From assembly GCF_900113005.1 (NCBI RefSeq), contig NZ_FONW01000018.1:1-64000 (forward strand): a stretch of DNA of 64,000 bases, read 5' to 3'. A program made the translations under genes and the position numbers. The stretch is from Sunxiuqinia elliptica. GTDB taxonomy: Bacteria; Bacteroidota; Bacteroidia; Bacteroidales; Prolixibacteraceae. Shown piece after piece: positions 23,955 to 33,200 of the stretch. Under the pieces are notes generated by a model. It saw only the letters and a program-made list of their open reading frames with translations. It was not told the origin of the DNA and did no database searches. The number at the start of each line of letters is the position of its first letter. The first letter of the stretch is position 1.

Positions 23955-25460
23955 TTAGAGTTTTATGATGACAGGATCGGAAACGGGGCTTTCATTTTGA
24001 AGCCGGTCAAGTGCCGATACCCTGAATTCGTAGGCTATTTTATTCGGTGTTTTTCGGAGTTCAAGACGTGTGTCCTCAGTGATTCGATAAATAAAATGAG
24101 GATCATCCGCATCGAATGTTTCTCCGACTTTGTTTCGGTAGACAATGTAGCGAACCGCTTTGTCCAGCTCCTGCTCGGCCTTTTGTGGTTTCCATTTCAG
24201 AACTTTTCCCCAGCCCTTTTTTACTTTGCGTAGGTTGGCGGGAGCTTGGTTGTCTATCCAGGGCATTGGTGGAACCAAAGCCGGGTAAGCATACAATTGG
24301 TTCGAAAGTGTGTCTTGAAATCCGATGATATCGCGTGAGAAATGTTTGGCACTGTAGAATGCACTACCGCCAATTTCTTTGATTTTCCGGGTTATGCGGA
24401 TTTGGTTAGGTAACTGACTGGCTTGTCGCCATTCAACAATATTCGATGTCGGATCGCTTTTATAAACTCCATGGCCAATATACATAGCTCTGTCGTAGGC
24501 GTGATCTTTCCACCAGTTGGATAAAGTCAAAAAATCCACTGCCGGGTGTCCAATTTGCCAGTATAATTGCGGAAGCATGTAATCAATCCAGCCTTTTTCG
24601 AGCCACAAAATAACATCGGCATACAAATGGTCGTAGTTGGTATTTCCGGCCGTTGTTTTTGAGCCACGTGGGTCATCAGCAATATTGCGCCATACGCCAA
24701 AAGGACTAATGCCAAACTTCACCCAAGGCTTTACTGACTTGATGGATTGACTCAATTGCTGGATCGTTTTATTGACATTCTCACGTCGCCAGTCAGTAAT
24801 TTCGGCTTTCGAGAAGTTACCGTGGTACTTTTCAAAAGAAGTGGAATCCGGAAATGCCTCGCCAATAATTGGGTAGGGATAAAAATAATCATCAAAGTGA
24901 ATAGCATCTACATCGTAGCGCCGGACAACGTCGACAACCACATCGGTAATAAACTGGCGGGCTTCGGGTAGTCCCGGATCAAAATAAAGTGAGTTGCCAT
25001 ACTTGAGTACCCACTCAGGATGCCTAAAGGCGATATGATTGGCGGCTAAGGGTTCATCGTATTTTAGCGCAACGCGATAGGGATTAAACCACGCATGAAA
25101 TTCCATATTTCGTTTGTGGCATTCCTGAACCCAAAATTGTAGTGGATCGTAGCCTGGATCTTCTCCAGGGGTGCCAGTGAGGTACCGAGACCAAGGTTCA
25201 AGTTCGGACGGATAGAATGCATCAGCAGTCGGACGCATCTGAAAAATGACAGCATTCATTCCCAGCTGCTGCAACTTATTCAGTAAGATGATCGCCTCCT
25301 GCTGCTGTCTTCCGGCACTCAATCCGGGTTTTGAAGGCCAATCGATATTGGCAACCGTGGCCACCCAGCTTGCCCGGAATTCTCTTTTAGGACTGACTTG
25401 AGAAAAGCCAGTAAAGGATAAAAAAAGCAATAAGAATACTAGCCCAATTGTGGTACGCAT
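23955..25460 (-). CDS. Exported GHL10-family glycoside hydrolase (DigH-like)
   Basis: A 501-residue protein: signal peptide MRTTIGLVFLLLFLSFTGFSQ, a GHL10 (former DUF187) TIM barrel of about residues 25-340, and a fibronectin-III-like C-terminal domain (about 400-501). Barrel landmarks are FRASWVATVANIDWPSKPGL, AVIFQMRPTADAFYPS, FHAWFNPYRVAL, VDAIHFDDYFYPYP (acidic catalytic-side residues) and KFGISPFGVWRN. The Escherichia coli member DigH (YddW) cleaves peptide-free peptidoglycan glycan strands. As first gene of the group with SpoIID-like and AmpG genes it fits wall-glycan turnover in the periplasm or outer membrane. Part of its upstream region is shared with the small-RNA unit. Confidence 0.87.
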   Translation of the reverse strand: MRTTIGLVFLLLFLSFTGFSQVSPKREFRASWVATVANIDWPSKPGLSAGRQQQEAIILLNKLQQLGMNAVIFQMRPTADAFYPSELEPWSRYLTGTPGEDPGYDPLQFWVQECHKRNMEFHAWFNPYRVALKYDEPLAANHIAFRHPEWVLKYGNSLYFDPGLPEARQFITDVVVDVVRRYDVDAIHFDDYFYPYPIIGEAFPDSTSFEKYHGNFSKAEITDWRRENVNKTIQQLSQSIKSVKPWVKFGISPFGVWRNIADDPRGSKTTAGNTNYDHLYADVILWLEKGWIDYMLPQLYWQIGHPAVDFLTLSNWWKDHAYDRAMYIGHGVYKSDPTSNIVEWRQASQLPNQIRITRKIKEIGGSAFYSAKHFSRDIIGFQDTLSNQLYAYPALVPPMPWIDNQAPANLRKVKKGWGKVLKWKPQKAEQELDKAVRYIVYRNKVGETFDADDPHFIYRITEDTRLELRKTPNKIAYEFRVSALDRLQNESPVSDPVIIKL

Positions 25461-25829
25461 AGAAAATAGGTTTTATATGTCATTAGTCGAAGGTATAAAA
25501 ATAGGCTTATTCTCTAAAATTAAATAATCAATCGATCATGAATTTGTATGGCAACATTTTTTGTGTTACGGAGTGTGTTTTTAAGGTGTTGTTAATTAGA
25601 ATATTGTGTTTGTTTTATTTTTCTTGAAGAAAATTTTGAAATCAAATATTTTGTATCTGTAATACCAATTGTGGAGGTGTTCCATATTGAAGAGGACAGA
25701 ATGACTGATTTGCTATAAATATGAAATCGATTGAAAAAATGCAAAGGGTATTCTGGGGGAGATCGCTTGGAGCCTTGGTTTAATGTTGGCTAAGTCCTGC
25801 AAAGCTAGGTCTTAGAATTAGAAAATATC

Positions 25830-25862
25830 TTTGCAATTCTCTTGTTTTTTTTGATATCTTTG
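25830..25862 (+). promoter_or_regulatory. Promoter of small-RNA unit
   Basis: TTTG (25830-25833), 21 bases, then TATCTTTG (25855-25862), an exact -7 box. A second TATCTTTG at 25826-25833 overlaps the -33 element. No protein-coding gene with a recognisable start follows within 380 bases. Confidence 0.72.
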
Positions 25863-25867
25863 AAGCG

Positions 25868-26056
25868 AAATCGAATGTGCCTGTTGTTGCTTTTGCATAT
25901 GGCAGGTATATTAGTAGCAAACTGGGAGTTAGCTGTTTTAAACAGTACACCACAATTTCCAGTAGGCTCATGGTTTATTAGGTTTAGTTGGTTTAGGTTA
26001 GTTCCCCGAGAGATCGGGGCGGAAAAGGCAGTCAGAGGACTGCCTTTTTGTTTTTT
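25868..26056 (+). ncRNA. Candidate structured small RNA, about 190 nt
   Basis: A transcript would run from just after the consensus promoter to a strong terminator. Visible structure: CCTG (25880-25883) with CAGG (25903-25906) around a TTTT-capped stem; ACTGGGA (25921-25927) with TTTCCAGT (25956-25963), enclosing CTGTT/AACAG (25933-25945); then three GGTTTA units at exact 9-base spacing (25972, 25981, 25990) in an apparently unpaired stretch; then two terminal hairpins. A 75-codon frame overlaps but crosses the terminator and looks accidental. Size and lack of coding content would fit 6S-type RNAs of Bacteroidota, but I cannot confirm that family. No pairing of the 5' and 3' ends typical of 6S is obvious. 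Confidence 0.55.
26004..26056 (+). terminator. Double-hairpin terminator of small-RNA unit
   Basis: CCCCGA (26004-26009) with TCGGGG (26014-26019), then AAAAGGCAGTC (26023-26033) with GACTGCCTTTT (26038-26048), followed by TTTTTGTTTTTT to 26056. Confidence 0.92.
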
Positions 26057-26244
26057 AGGAATAAGTTAAGGAACTTTTGAAGCCTTGAGAAATATTTTAG
26101 TTTCATCCGGATTATTTTCCTTCCTTTGGGAAGAGATGCTTCCCGGAAAGGGTATTTTGAGGAAGAATTTCCAGGTTTTTAAAAGAGCAATTTATTTAGT
26201 TATTTTGCATGCATTACGAAAATATTATTAACTAACTACTGATA

Positions 26245-27339
26245 ATGAAAGAAGACAAGCTTACTCAAATAGCCGGTCAGTTTATTGATATCGAACAAGT
26301 GGACCGGGTATCTCCGTTAGGGGAAGGTTTTATCAACGACACGTTTTTAATTTATCCTAAAGCCGAGGGACAAAGTAAATTACTCCTTCAGCGGAAGAAT
26401 AAAAATATCTTCATTAATATTCCTGCCATGATGGAGAATATTAATTTGGTAACCAAACACCTGAAAACCAAAATTAAGGCACAGGGTGGCGATCCGGAAC
26501 GGGAAGTACTGACGTTGGTGACTGCAAAAGATGGCAAGTTTTATTATATGGATGAAGCAGATGACTATTGGACTGCTTGTTTATTCATTGAGCCACACCA
26601 GGTGATTGAGACCGTTGATAATTCATCAATTGCTTATTCCGGAGGAAAAGGTGTTGGTCGTTTTCAAGCGATGTTGGCCGATTTTGAAGGTGAGTTGACC
26701 GATATTCTCCCTGGATTCCATGATATTAAATTCCGTTTTGATCAATGGGATAAAGTATTGGCTGAAGACCGTGTTGGCCGGAAAGCTGAAGTTTTGGAAG
26801 AAATTGAGTGGATTGAAAGCCGCCGTGCAGAAATGTTGGACTACTGGAAATTGGTTGAAGAAGGCCAGATTCCACGTCGTATTACGCACAACGATACCAA
26901 GATCAGCAACATTCTGTTTGACTTGGAAGGTGACGTGTTGTGTATGATTGACTTGGATACTGTTTCTCAGAGTCCTGCTTCGAATGACTTTGGCGATGCT
27001 ATTCGTTCCTACTCCAATACTGCTGTTGAGGATGAGCCAGACTTGTCAAAAGTATCGATGAATTTAGAGCGTTATCGTGAATTTACTCGTGGATATCTGG
27101 AAGAAGCCGGTTCTTTCCTGAATGAAAAAGAGCTGGAATACTTGCCATTTTCAGCAAAGTACATCACTTACGAACAAGTGTTGCGTTTCTTGATGGATTA
27201 TATTGATGGTGACCGTTATTATAAAACCAAATCAGAAGATCATAACTTGGTTCGTACGCGTAGCCAGTATAAATTACTGCAGAGCATGGAAGAACAATAT
27301 GCTGAAATGCAGCAACTGACAAAAGAATTTGTGTCGTAA
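26245..27339 (+). CDS. N-acetylhexosamine 1-kinase-like phosphotransferase (APH fold)
   Basis: A 364-residue cytoplasmic kinase of the aminoglycoside-phosphotransferase fold. The start SPLGEGFINDTFLI with LLLQRKNKNIFINIPAMMENI resembles the NahK branch (N-acetylhexosamine 1-kinases). The catalytic loop is RITHNDTKISNILFD (212-226; Asp217 catalytic) and the metal motif is MIDLDTV (Asp236, Asp238). NahK phosphorylates GlcNAc or GalNAc at C1; AmgK, of the same fold, does this for MurNAc. It diverges from the peptidoglycan-degrading operon across the small-RNA region, so GlcNAc or MurNAc from wall recycling is the likely substrate. A terminator follows 25 bp after the stop codon. Confidence 0.82.
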   Translation: MKEDKLTQIAGQFIDIEQVDRVSPLGEGFINDTFLIYPKAEGQSKLLLQRKNKNIFINIPAMMENINLVTKHLKTKIKAQGGDPEREVLTLVTAKDGKFYYMDEADDYWTACLFIEPHQVIETVDNSSIAYSGGKGVGRFQAMLADFEGELTDILPGFHDIKFRFDQWDKVLAEDRVGRKAEVLEEIEWIESRRAEMLDYWKLVEEGQIPRRITHNDTKISNILFDLEGDVLCMIDLDTVSQSPASNDFGDAIRSYSNTAVEDEPDLSKVSMNLERYREFTRGYLEEAGSFLNEKELEYLPFSAKYITYEQVLRFLMDYIDGDRYYKTKSEDHNLVRTRSQYKLLQSMEEQYAEMQQLTKEFVS

Positions 27340-27364
27340 ATCACGACAGTTTGAAATATACTAG

Positions 27365-27391
27365 AAGGATGCTTAAAAAGCATCCTTTTTT
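27365..27391 (+). terminator. Rho-independent terminator of the kinase gene
   Basis: AAGGATGCTT (27365-27374) pairs exactly with AAGCATCCTT (27378-27387), loop AAA, followed by TTTTTT. Confidence 0.93.
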
Positions 27392-27397
27392 ATTTTG

Positions 27398-29002
27398 TTA
27401 AAATTCGAATGGTAAAGCGAAGTTCACCGGTACAGCTTTTCCTCGCTGTGATCCTGGTGACCAATTTTCCATGCCTGAAACAATTGTCATTCCTGTTTTA
27501 GCGGCGACGACCGTTGTTTTTTCTAAGACCTGTACATTGGTTACTTCTCCCTTGTCATTAACGGTAAAGCCAATTGTCGCTTTTCCTTTCAGCTTTTCTC
27601 CCTTGAAAAATAGTTGTTCTTTCAGTTCTCTTTGTTTGGCTTTAACGTATTGTCCCAATCCGTAATGACCATTGGGATAGTGTGGCAGGTCTTCAACGAT
27701 GAAGAATTTAGGAGTCTCCTCTTTTCCATGATTCGTTACCTCTGTTGTTGATGTAGGATCAGGAGTTGGCTTTTCATTGGGAAAATCATTACTGATTGCA
27801 ATAACAGCCTTTTCCATGACAAATCGATAATTAAGCTGTTTGTCATTTTCTGAGATCGTTAACGCATTGACTTTGGTTTGAAAACCAACATAAGAGGCGA
27901 CCAAGGTGAATTCTTTGGCTTTTTCCAGGTTCAGTGTAAAGGTTCCGTCATGGTCTGCAACTGTTCCTATGCTTGTTCCTTTTACAACGATACTTGTGCC
28001 TGGAAGAGGGTTTCCATTTTCGTCGACAACAATACCCTGAATTGTTACTTTATCGCTTGCGATTATTTGATCGTTGGTGTAGGTAATGAAGTCTTGTGAA
28101 ACTGGAGACTGGTATTGATATGCTGGTTCTGCAAAGGAAAACAAGAGGATGGTGATTACTGGCAGAGCCCAGGCTAAACGAAATAGTTTTCGTTTGGATG
28201 TTTTTTGTTTTTTCATCATTTTTAAACGAGTTGGGCCAAGGGCAAAGGTCAGGTTATTGGTTAATCGAATAACTTGCGTACCCATTAGCTGGTTAATTAA
28301 TAATGCTTGATACCTGACAGGTGAGTGGCCCCGGGTTAGTACACCTTCGTCAGCCAGGTATTCATGATTTTGCTTTATGGCATGCTCAAATAGCCAAATG
28401 AATGGATTGAACCATAAAAGCACAGTTAGTAATTCAATAAAAAGCAGGTCAATCCAATGACGCTCTTGAATGTGCACTTGTTCGTGAGCTAAAATGTCAT
28501 TGAATTCTTCCTGTTTGTGGTATTTCGGATTGATAAATACATGGTTGAAAAATGAGAATGGTAGGTCGTAATAGTCATTCTCATGCAGGTGAAAGTTGGT
28601 TGTTTGCTTAGCTGATTGACTACGGATGATTTTGATAGGTTTCCATAGTTGAAATATGAGTCGCAGGAGAAAAATGAGAACTCCTAGACTGTAGACTAGC
28701 CAGCCTAACTGGATCCAATTATTTGTTGATGCTCCGATCTCATGGAGGTTTTCGGTTGCGACCGTTTCCTGAAAGTGCTGGTTGAATTCTGATAACTGAA
28801 ATGGTTGAGCTGCTTGAATCGTCGTTTGATAGTGAATTGGGAATAGAGCCAGAACAAGAGCCATTCCCAAGGCAAAAAGCAAGTAAAAGCGGTTAACCCG
28901 AAAGTGTGTTGATTGTCGGAGGAAAAGCCAATAAACCAGGAAAAATAGAATAATTCCAATGGAGGCTTGAATTAAAAATTCAGCGAACTTTTCCATGATC
29001 AT
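27398..29002 (-). CDS. BlaR1-like M56 metallopeptidase with regulatory and TonB-C domains
   Basis: A 534-residue inner-membrane sensor protease. Helices lie at about 7-28, 38-55, 97-118 and 185-205. The zinc motif HEQVH (His173, Glu174, His177) is followed by NHEYLADE (212-219), the third-ligand helix of M56 peptidases. After another helix (about 283-300) there is a carboxypeptidase-like regulatory domain (about 308-385: IQGIVVDENGNPLPG) and a C-terminal TonB-like domain (about 455-534: GKATIGFTVNDKGEVTNVQVLEKT). In BlaR1 signalling the protease relieves repression by the linked BlaI. The penicillin-binding sensor of BlaR1 is absent, so the signal is not evidently a beta-lactam. The ATG overlaps the BlaI stop by four bases. 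Confidence 0.87.
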   Translation of the reverse strand: MIMEKFAEFLIQASIGIILFFLVYWLFLRQSTHFRVNRFYLLFALGMALVLALFPIHYQTTIQAAQPFQLSEFNQHFQETVATENLHEIGASTNNWIQLGWLVYSLGVLIFLLRLIFQLWKPIKIIRSQSAKQTTNFHLHENDYYDLPFSFFNHVFINPKYHKQEEFNDILAHEQVHIQERHWIDLLFIELLTVLLWFNPFIWLFEHAIKQNHEYLADEGVLTRGHSPVRYQALLINQLMGTQVIRLTNNLTFALGPTRLKMMKKQKTSKRKLFRLAWALPVITILLFSFAEPAYQYQSPVSQDFITYTNDQIIASDKVTIQGIVVDENGNPLPGTSIVVKGTSIGTVADHDGTFTLNLEKAKEFTLVASYVGFQTKVNALTISENDKQLNYRFVMEKAVIAISNDFPNEKPTPDPTSTTEVTNHGKEETPKFFIVEDLPHYPNGHYGLGQYVKAKQRELKEQLFFKGEKLKGKATIGFTVNDKGEVTNVQVLEKTTVVAAKTGMTIVSGMENWSPGSQRGKAVPVNFALPFEF

Positions 29003-29388
29003 TTATTTTTAGGAGTATCGTTTTTTAATTCTTCTTCGGTTTGCTTTAAAATCATTTCCAGATCTTCAATATCCAACTGATTTTCGCGAGCAAAGAAGGT
29101 GGCCATTTTAGGAAAAGAACCATTGAAATAATTCTTTAAAAGGGAAGAGAATTGAAACTTCGTGTAATCTTTACGACTGATTGCTGGCGTAAATAAGTTT
29201 GTATTTCCAACTTTTCGGCGAGCAACAAAGCCTTTTTTTTCGAGAACAGATAAAACGGTAGCAACAGTGGTGTAAGCAGGTTTTGGATCGTCAAATTGGT
29301 CAACAACATCTTTAATAACAGTTTCTTTCAACTGCCAAACATATTGCATGACTTGTTCTTCGGCTTTAGTTAATTGAATCATTCCCAT
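28999..29388 (-). CDS. BlaI/MecI/CopY-family repressor
   Basis: A 129-residue winged-helix repressor: LTKAEEQVMQYVWQLKETVIKDVVDQF, then PAYTTVATVLSVLEKKGFVARRKVGN (recognition helix and wing), and a helical dimerisation tail containing the region cleaved in BlaI/MecI (SSLLKNYFNGSFPKMATFF). It is translationally coupled (ATGA overlap) to the M56 protease, the standard repressor/sensor arrangement. Three TACTA-N6-TAGTA-type sites upstream indicate strong autoregulation. ATG at 29388 or 29382 may be used. No beta-lactamase gene is in view, so the regulon is probably elsewhere or is the pair itself. Confidence 0.92.
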   Translation of the reverse strand: MGMIQLTKAEEQVMQYVWQLKETVIKDVVDQFDDPKPAYTTVATVLSVLEKKGFVARRKVGNTNLFTPAISRKDYTKFQFSSLLKNYFNGSFPKMATFFARENQLDIEDLEMILKQTEEELKNDTPKNK

Positions 29389-29406
29389 CTTTTATTTGTT
29401 TTTATC

Positions 29407-29475
29407 TACTACAAATATAGTAATAGAAAATACAACTAAAACTATTTTTATAGATTTTTTACTATAAAAATAGTA
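29407..29475 (-). promoter_or_regulatory. BlaI-type promoter with three 16-bp operator copies
   Basis: Sites with TACTA-N6-TAGTA symmetry lie at 29407-29422 (TACTACAAATATAGTA), 29440-29455 (AACTATTTTTATAGAT, imperfect) and 29460-29475 (TACTATAAAAATAGTA). The minus-strand -7 box TATATTTG (29412-29419) is inside the first. Sites 2 and 3 also make a 13-bp inverted repeat with each other (29441-29453, 29462-29474). Centre spacings are 33 and 20 bp, close to three and two helical turns. Confidence 0.72.
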
Positions 29476-29514
29476 AAATACAGATTCTTAAAGATGAGAT
29501 TGCTTTGTTATTAG

Positions 29515-30099
29515 TTACTTAGCGCCGTCTCTTTGTCCTAGTTGTTCTGTTTTTTGCAGCCATTTTTGCCGTTGCTTCTCATTGGATGCTTTAACAATTT
29601 GGAAGCTGGTAATATGAACAGGCTTAACGCCGCAGAAATTCAGGAAGGCATTTTTCATCGCATGATGACCGGTGTTGCGATAAAATAAGCGGTAATACCA
29701 TTTGGGGGTGTCCATGGTGGTGATGATCCGAGCCGATTTTCCTTTCAGCTTTTTATCCCAGAAGATGCTGTTGGGCTTGTTCTCGAAAGCAAATCCGGGG
29801 AGAAAGACCCGATCGATAAAACCTTTGAGAAGGGCTGGGAGTGTGCCCCACCAGGTGGGATAAATGAAAACCAGGTGACTGGCTGCTTTAATTTTTTGCT
29901 GCGCTTCGATCAGGTCTGGTTCCAGTTCGGTTCGCTTGCGGTAACCGTATTGTAAATTGGGATTAAAAGTTAGCTGATGTAAGTGAATTACATCAACCGA
30001 AGTTCCCGACTGTATCGCTCCGTGTTGATACTTTTCGGCCAAGGCCTGTCCGAAGCTTTTCGGATCAGGATGGCCGTTTATAATTAGTACTTGTTTCAT
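29515..30099 (-). CDS. NAD(P)H:quinone oxidoreductase, flavodoxin-like fold
   Basis: A 194-residue flavoprotein of the Flavodoxin_2 (NQO1/KefF/MdaB) family. Landmarks are VLIINGHPDPKSFGQALAEKY (phosphate-binding loop, residues 4-24), LVFIYPTWWGTLPALLKGFIDRVF (76-99, the family P-x-WW-x-x-PA-x-LK block) and RIITTMDTPKWYYRLFYRN. It reduces quinones or similar electrophiles by two electrons using NAD(P)H. Gene context gives no more precise role: the BlaI pair and mfd flank it. A TAGTTTTG box at 30177-30184 on the minus strand could be its -7 element, with a leader of about 70 bases. Confidence 0.88.
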   Translation of the reverse strand: MKQVLIINGHPDPKSFGQALAEKYQHGAIQSGTSVDVIHLHQLTFNPNLQYGYRKRTELEPDLIEAQQKIKAASHLVFIYPTWWGTLPALLKGFIDRVFLPGFAFENKPNSIFWDKKLKGKSARIITTMDTPKWYYRLFYRNTGHHAMKNAFLNFCGVKPVHITSFQIVKASNEKQRQKWLQKTEQLGQRDGAK

Positions 30100-30243
30100 G
30101 GCCTTGGTGTTTTGTTGTGTTGTGCTGAGGGATTTCCCTCGCGCTGTGCTTGTTCTGTTTTTTTGTTTTCAAAGGTCAAAACTAGCAAAGCAACTTTCAC
30201 CTGCCTTGTATAAATCGGCTAATGGAAGGAATTGGCGGATTAA

Positions 30244-33200
30244 TTAAGAAATGGTATCGATTTCATTTAAAATGGTTCGGGCTGAAACAATGGTCTTAAT
30301 GTCGTCAAAACTCAGGCTGAGCTTATCTTTCTTTTCTTTCATACGAGCCTTTGTTGGGTTTTGCTGAATGTATTGCAGCACCTTGGTGAAGGCTGGTGAT
30401 TGGTAATAAGGAGATTGTTGATCGGCAATGAAGTAGCAGATCATCTTTTTGTTTTTCAAAACAATGCGCTCAATACCTATGGCAATTGCCACCCAACGCA
30501 AGCGAACCACTTCAAGTAATTCTTTGCTGGCTTGTGGAAGCTTTCCGAATCGGTCAATCAGCCCAAGCTCAAATTGTTGCAAGTTGTCTTCTGTTTCCAT
30601 GTTGTCCAACTCGCGATAAAGCAGCATGCGTTCTGAGATGCTTTGAATGTAGCTGTCAGGAAATAACAGCTCCATGTCTGTATCAATTTGACAATCGCTA
30701 ACAAACTGGGTTTGCAGAAAAGCTTTTCCGGCATCTTCCTGCTCTTCTTTAAACAGCTCTTGGTATTCACCTTGTTTAAGCTCCTGCATGGCCTCGTTCA
30801 AAATACGATGATAGGTTTCGTATCCAATATCTGCAATGAATCCACTTTGCTCAGCTCCCAGCAGGTTTCCGGCGCCTCGAATATCCAAGTCGCGCATGGC
30901 AATGTTGAATCCGCTTCCCAGCTCCGAGAATTCTTCGATTGCTTGAAGTCGCCTGCGTGCTTCTGTCGTTAAGGTCGATAGCGGAGGAGTCAGCAGGTAG
31001 CAAAAAGCTTTTTTGTTGGAACGGCCAACGCGTCCGCGCAGCTGATGCAGATCGCTCAGCCCAAAGTTTTGCGCATGGTTAATAATGATGGTGTTGGCGT
31101 TGGGGATATCCAGACCCGATTCAATAATGGTGGTGGCGATTAATACATCGTACTCTCCATTGATGAAGTCAAGCATGATCTTTTCCAGCTTGGGGCCTTC
31201 CATCTGTCCATGCCCAACCACGGTTTTAACTCCAGGCACAATGCGTTTAATGGCTGCTTCAACCTCAAAAATATTTTGAACCCGGTTGTGAATAAAAAAC
31301 ACTTGTCCATTCCGCGATACTTCGTAGTTGATGGCCTCACGAATGGTGTCTTCGTTGAATCCGTGCAACTCGGTAATGATTGGGTAACGGTTAGGCGGCG
31401 GCGTTTGAATAATGGATAAGTCGCGGGCACCCATTAAAGAGAACTGGAGGGTTCTCGGAATAGGCGTTGCCGTTAGTGTTAAGGTGTCAACATTTACTTT
31501 GAGCTGTTTTAGTTTTTCCTTAACCGAAACCCCAAACTTCTGCTCTTCGTCAACTACCAACAGTCCCAGGTCTTTAAACTTCACATCTTTGCCTACCAGG
31601 CGGTGGGTACCAATCAGAATGTCCACTTCTCCAGCTTCAACGGCTCGCAGAATTTTCCGTACTTCGCCCGCAGGTCTTAGTCGGCTGATGTACTCAATGC
31701 GTGCCGGGAAATCTTTCAACCGATCCGAAAAGGTTTTATAATGTTGTAAAGCCAGAATTGTTGTAGGAACCAAAACAGCCACTTGCTTGCTGTCGGCCAC
31801 GGCTTTAAAAGCACCACGAATGGCAATTTCTGTTTTCCCGAAGCCAACATCACCACAAACCAAGCGGTCCATGGGCATTTCTTTTTCCATGTCCTCTTTG
31901 AGCGCTTGTGTTGCTTTCATCTGGTCGGGCGTATCTTCGTAAATAAACGAAGCTTCCAACTCATTTTGCAGGTAGGAGTCGGGTGTAAATGCAAATCCGC
32001 GTTCTTTCTTGCGTTCGGCATAAAGGGCAATCAGATCTTTGGCAATGTCTTTAACCTTTTTCTTGGTGCGATCCTTCATTTTCTGCCAAGCACCGGTTCC
32101 CAGCTTGTTTATCTTGGGCTCCAGGCCATCTTTCCCTTTGTATTTCGAAATACGGTGCAAGGAATGAATACTGACAAACAAGACATCATTATCGCGGTAA
32201 ACAAGACGAATAGCTTCCTGCATTTTGCCATTGACTTCGGTTTTCACCAAGCCGGCAAATTTCCCGATTCCATGATCAATGTGTACGACGTAATCTCCTT
32301 GGTGCAGCTTGTTTAACTCTTTGATGGAGATGCTTTCCTTTTGAGGCTTCCGTGTTTTGAGTTTAAAACGATGGTAGCGTTCAAAAATCTGGTGGTCGGT
32401 ATAACAGCAAACTTTTAGGTCATGACTCACGAAACCTTCGTGCAAGGTGAAGTTGAGGTCGGTAAACTCGACATTCAACTGCTGATCGTTAAAAATGGCA
32501 TGCAAGCGTTCAATTTGCTTTTCGTTTGAAGACAAGATGAAGTTGGTGTAGCCATTGGCAACATTGTCTTGCAGGTTTTGGGCCAGTAGCTCAAAGTTCT
32601 TGTTGAATATGGGTTGGGCCGTGGTGTCAAAATTGAATTGAAGTGATGTCTGAAAGTAGTTTGCAGTACCTGTTTCGAGACAGGTGAATCGCTCCAGGGC
32701 TTTTGAGAACTCATCCGCAGAAACAATCCGGTCGGCAATATTGGCGGGCAGGTTATCCTGCTCCAGGGTTTGCTGATAAATAGAACCAATCAAATCGCTT
32801 ACTAGAGCTACATTTTGAATAAAAATGCTGCTTTTGCTAGGCAAAAAGTTCAGGAAGTTATCGCGGGTCTCGTCTTCTAAGCCTTGTTGAATATTGGGGA
32901 TGATGACGATTTTGTCAAGCTGCGTTTTCGAAATTTGGTTCTCAATGTCGAAGCTTCGAATGCTGTCAACGTCATCTCCAAAAAAATCGAGCCGGTAAGG
33001 ATCTTCGTGCGAAAACGAATAAATATCCACCAAGCTTCCCCGGATGGAATATTGTCCGGGCTCAACAACAAAATCAACCCGCTCAAAACCATATTCATAA
33101 AGAACATCATTCAGAAATGAAATGGACAGTTTGTCATTCTTCCGAACCGGGAAGCTGTTGGAATCCAGCCCCTCTCCTGAAATTACCTTTTCAGCCAAGG

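Noticed and set aside
25842-26069. 75-codon plus-strand frame in the salvage-locus spacer
   Set aside because: It starts upstream of the predicted transcription start, runs through a strong terminator stem and has no domain-like pattern; the small-RNA reading is better.
31783-32316. 177-codon plus-strand frame inside mfd
   Set aside because: Antisense to a clearly conserved gene; composition reflects mfd codons read backwards.
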